DNA from: an uncultured Clostridia bacterium
Lineage (GTDB): Bacteria; Bacillota; Clostridia; Oscillospirales; Ruminococcaceae
DNA: 12,683 nt
NCBI GenBank assembly: GCA_947584825.1
Contig: CANPWR010000034.1
Location: 1 to 12,683 of the forward strand
Direction of reading: 5' to 3'
The notes under the pieces are model-generated. The model was not told the origin of the DNA. It made no database searches and worked only from the letters and a program-made list of their open reading frames with translations. Positions 11,940-12,683 of this stretch are shown here, piece after piece; the stretch's first letter is position 1; every line of letters starts with the position of its first letter. Position numbers and translations under genes: made by a program.

Positions 11940-12479
11940 ATGAAAGCTACCGGAATAGTAAGAAGAATTGATGATCTCGGAAGAGTTGTTATTCCAAAGG
12001 AAATAAGAAGAACATTAAGGATAAGAGAAGGAAGTCCGCTCGAAATTTATACAGACAATGACGGAAATGTGATTTTCAGAAAATACTCGCCTGTTCACGA
12101 GCTGAGCGAAACGGCAACTCAGGCTGCTGATGTTATTCACAAGCTTGACGGAGGTACGGTCGTTGTCTTTGACCGCGACCATGTTGTTGCGGTTTCAGGA
12201 CAGGGTAAAAAGGAGTACTCCGAGCGAAGAGTTTCTCAGGCTCTTGAGGACTTTTTCCAAAGTGGAAAGTCGTTCACCTATGAGGACGGGGAAAATCCTG
12301 TTATGCCGATAGAGGGAGTGTCTAAAAAAGCACTTGCTATATCTCCCATTATTTCAGAAGGTACTGTTACAGGCGCTGTTGCTCTGCTTGCAGGTGACGA
12401 CAATGCTAAGGGAGACCAAAATAAGCTCATTTTAACAAAAGCAGCAGCAATGTTCTTGGGAAAACAAATGGAAGAATAA
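11940..12479 (+). CDS. spoVT: SpoVT/AbrB-type transcription regulator
   Basis: This 179-residue cytoplasmic DNA-binding protein has the two-domain form of Bacillus SpoVT, which is 178 residues long. Residues 1-50 are the swapped-hairpin AbrB domain with the hallmark MKATGIVRRIDDLGRVVIPK and EIRRTLRIREGSPLEIY. Residues about 55-178 match a GAF-like ligand-binding domain (TVVVFDRDHVVAVSG; ALAISPIISEGTVTGAVALL). In sporulating relatives SpoVT is a late forespore regulator of the sigma-G regulon; whether this organism sporulates cannot be seen here. The ATG at 11940 is chosen because GGAGG lies 8 bases upstream and the protein then begins at the conserved MKATG; an in-frame TTG at 11886 would add 18 unrelated residues. 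The gene has its own promoter and terminator. Confidence 0.93.
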   Translation: MKATGIVRRIDDLGRVVIPKEIRRTLRIREGSPLEIYTDNDGNVIFRKYSPVHELSETATQAADVIHKLDGGTVVVFDRDHVVAVSGQGKKEYSERRVSQALEDFFQSGKSFTYEDGENPVMPIEGVSKKALAISPIISEGTVTGAVALLAGDDNAKGDQNKLILTKAAAMFLGKQMEE

Positions 12480-12544
12480 CATAAAAAGTAAAACATCATC
12501 AATTCTATACGTATTCAAATCATTTTATATTAATTATCCATCTG

Positions 12545-12578
12545 AGCCCTATGCCATATTGTGGGATAGGGCTTTTTT
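12545..12578 (+). terminator. spoVT terminator
   Basis: AGCCCTAT (12545-12552) and ATAGGGCT (12566-12573) form a perfect 8-base-pair stem, with further C-G pairs possible inside, followed by T6 at 12573-12578. It lies 65 bases after the stop codon; bases 12480-12544 hold nothing else recognisable. Confidence 0.85.
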
Positions 12579-12643
12579 GGAAAAAATAATAATAATATTT
12601 GTTTCCATGTATGTGTTAAAATGATATGACCCAATAAAAAAGA

Positions 12644-12669
12644 GAAGTAACTTCAAAATATGGTATAAT
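12644..12669 (+). promoter_or_regulatory. Extended -10 promoter-like sequence with adjacent inverted repeat
   Basis: TGGTATAAT (12661-12669) is a perfect extended -10 element without a good -35 box. GAAGT-A-ACTTC (12644-12654) is an inverted repeat in the spacer region. It probably serves a plus-strand gene beyond the right edge. Bases 12579-12643 contain no gene. Confidence 0.45.
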
Positions 12670-12683
12670 GAAGATGACAAAAA

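Overview
The window is low-GC, with A/T-rich intergenic DNA. It encodes Gram-positive-style signal peptides, a SpoVT-type AbrB regulator, a 2-hydroxyacyl-CoA-dehydratase-type activase and Lys-rich fibronectin-III-like modules on secreted glycosidases. Together these suggest an anaerobic fibre-degrading Clostridia, most likely a Ruminococcus-like member of the Oscillospiraceae from gut or rumen. No 16S rRNA or other marker is present, so this placement is inference.

Layout. Bases 1-1206 (minus) hold the N-terminal 402 residues of a two-ASKHA-domain activase that runs off the left edge. A 389-base divergent intergenic region follows, with three perfect inverted repeats. Next come three tandem secreted GH5 glycoside hydrolases on the plus strand (1596-7773). 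The first (535 aa) has its own promoter and terminator. The second (710 aa) and third (739 aa) lie 43 bases apart with no terminator between them and look bicistronic. All three end in the same type of ancillary domain of about 130 residues; only the second and third add a Thr/Pro linker and a very basic FN3-like domain. Bases 7774-8051 hold three terminators and a duplicated terminator element between convergent genes. The minus strand then carries a cytoplasmic type I pullulanase (8052-10022), preceded upstream by a MraY-family sugar-phosphate transferase (10109-11083). Divergently from the latter run mscL (11287-11763) and spoVT (11940-12479), each with a recognisable promoter and terminator. 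The last 100 bases contain a promoter-like sequence for a gene outside the window.

Function. The GH5 genes form a small beta-glucan/hemicellulose degradation cluster. Genes 1 and 2 are close paralogues in the catalytic domain. Genes 2 and 3 have diverged catalytic domains but nearly identical 3' modules, which indicates module exchange or gene conversion. A reasonable hypothesis is that the first enzyme is released while the other two are retained at the cell surface by their basic C-termini. The pullulanase lacks a signal peptide and probably debranches internal alpha-glucan. The remaining genes (mechanosensitive channel, MraY-like enzyme, SpoVT, activase) are housekeeping or regulatory and not obviously tied to polysaccharide use.

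I see no CRISPR array, tRNA, rRNA, insertion sequence or defence system. The most notable features are the mosaic GH5 array with its unassigned ancillary domain, the palindrome at the predicted start site of the first GH5 gene, and the duplicated terminator element.
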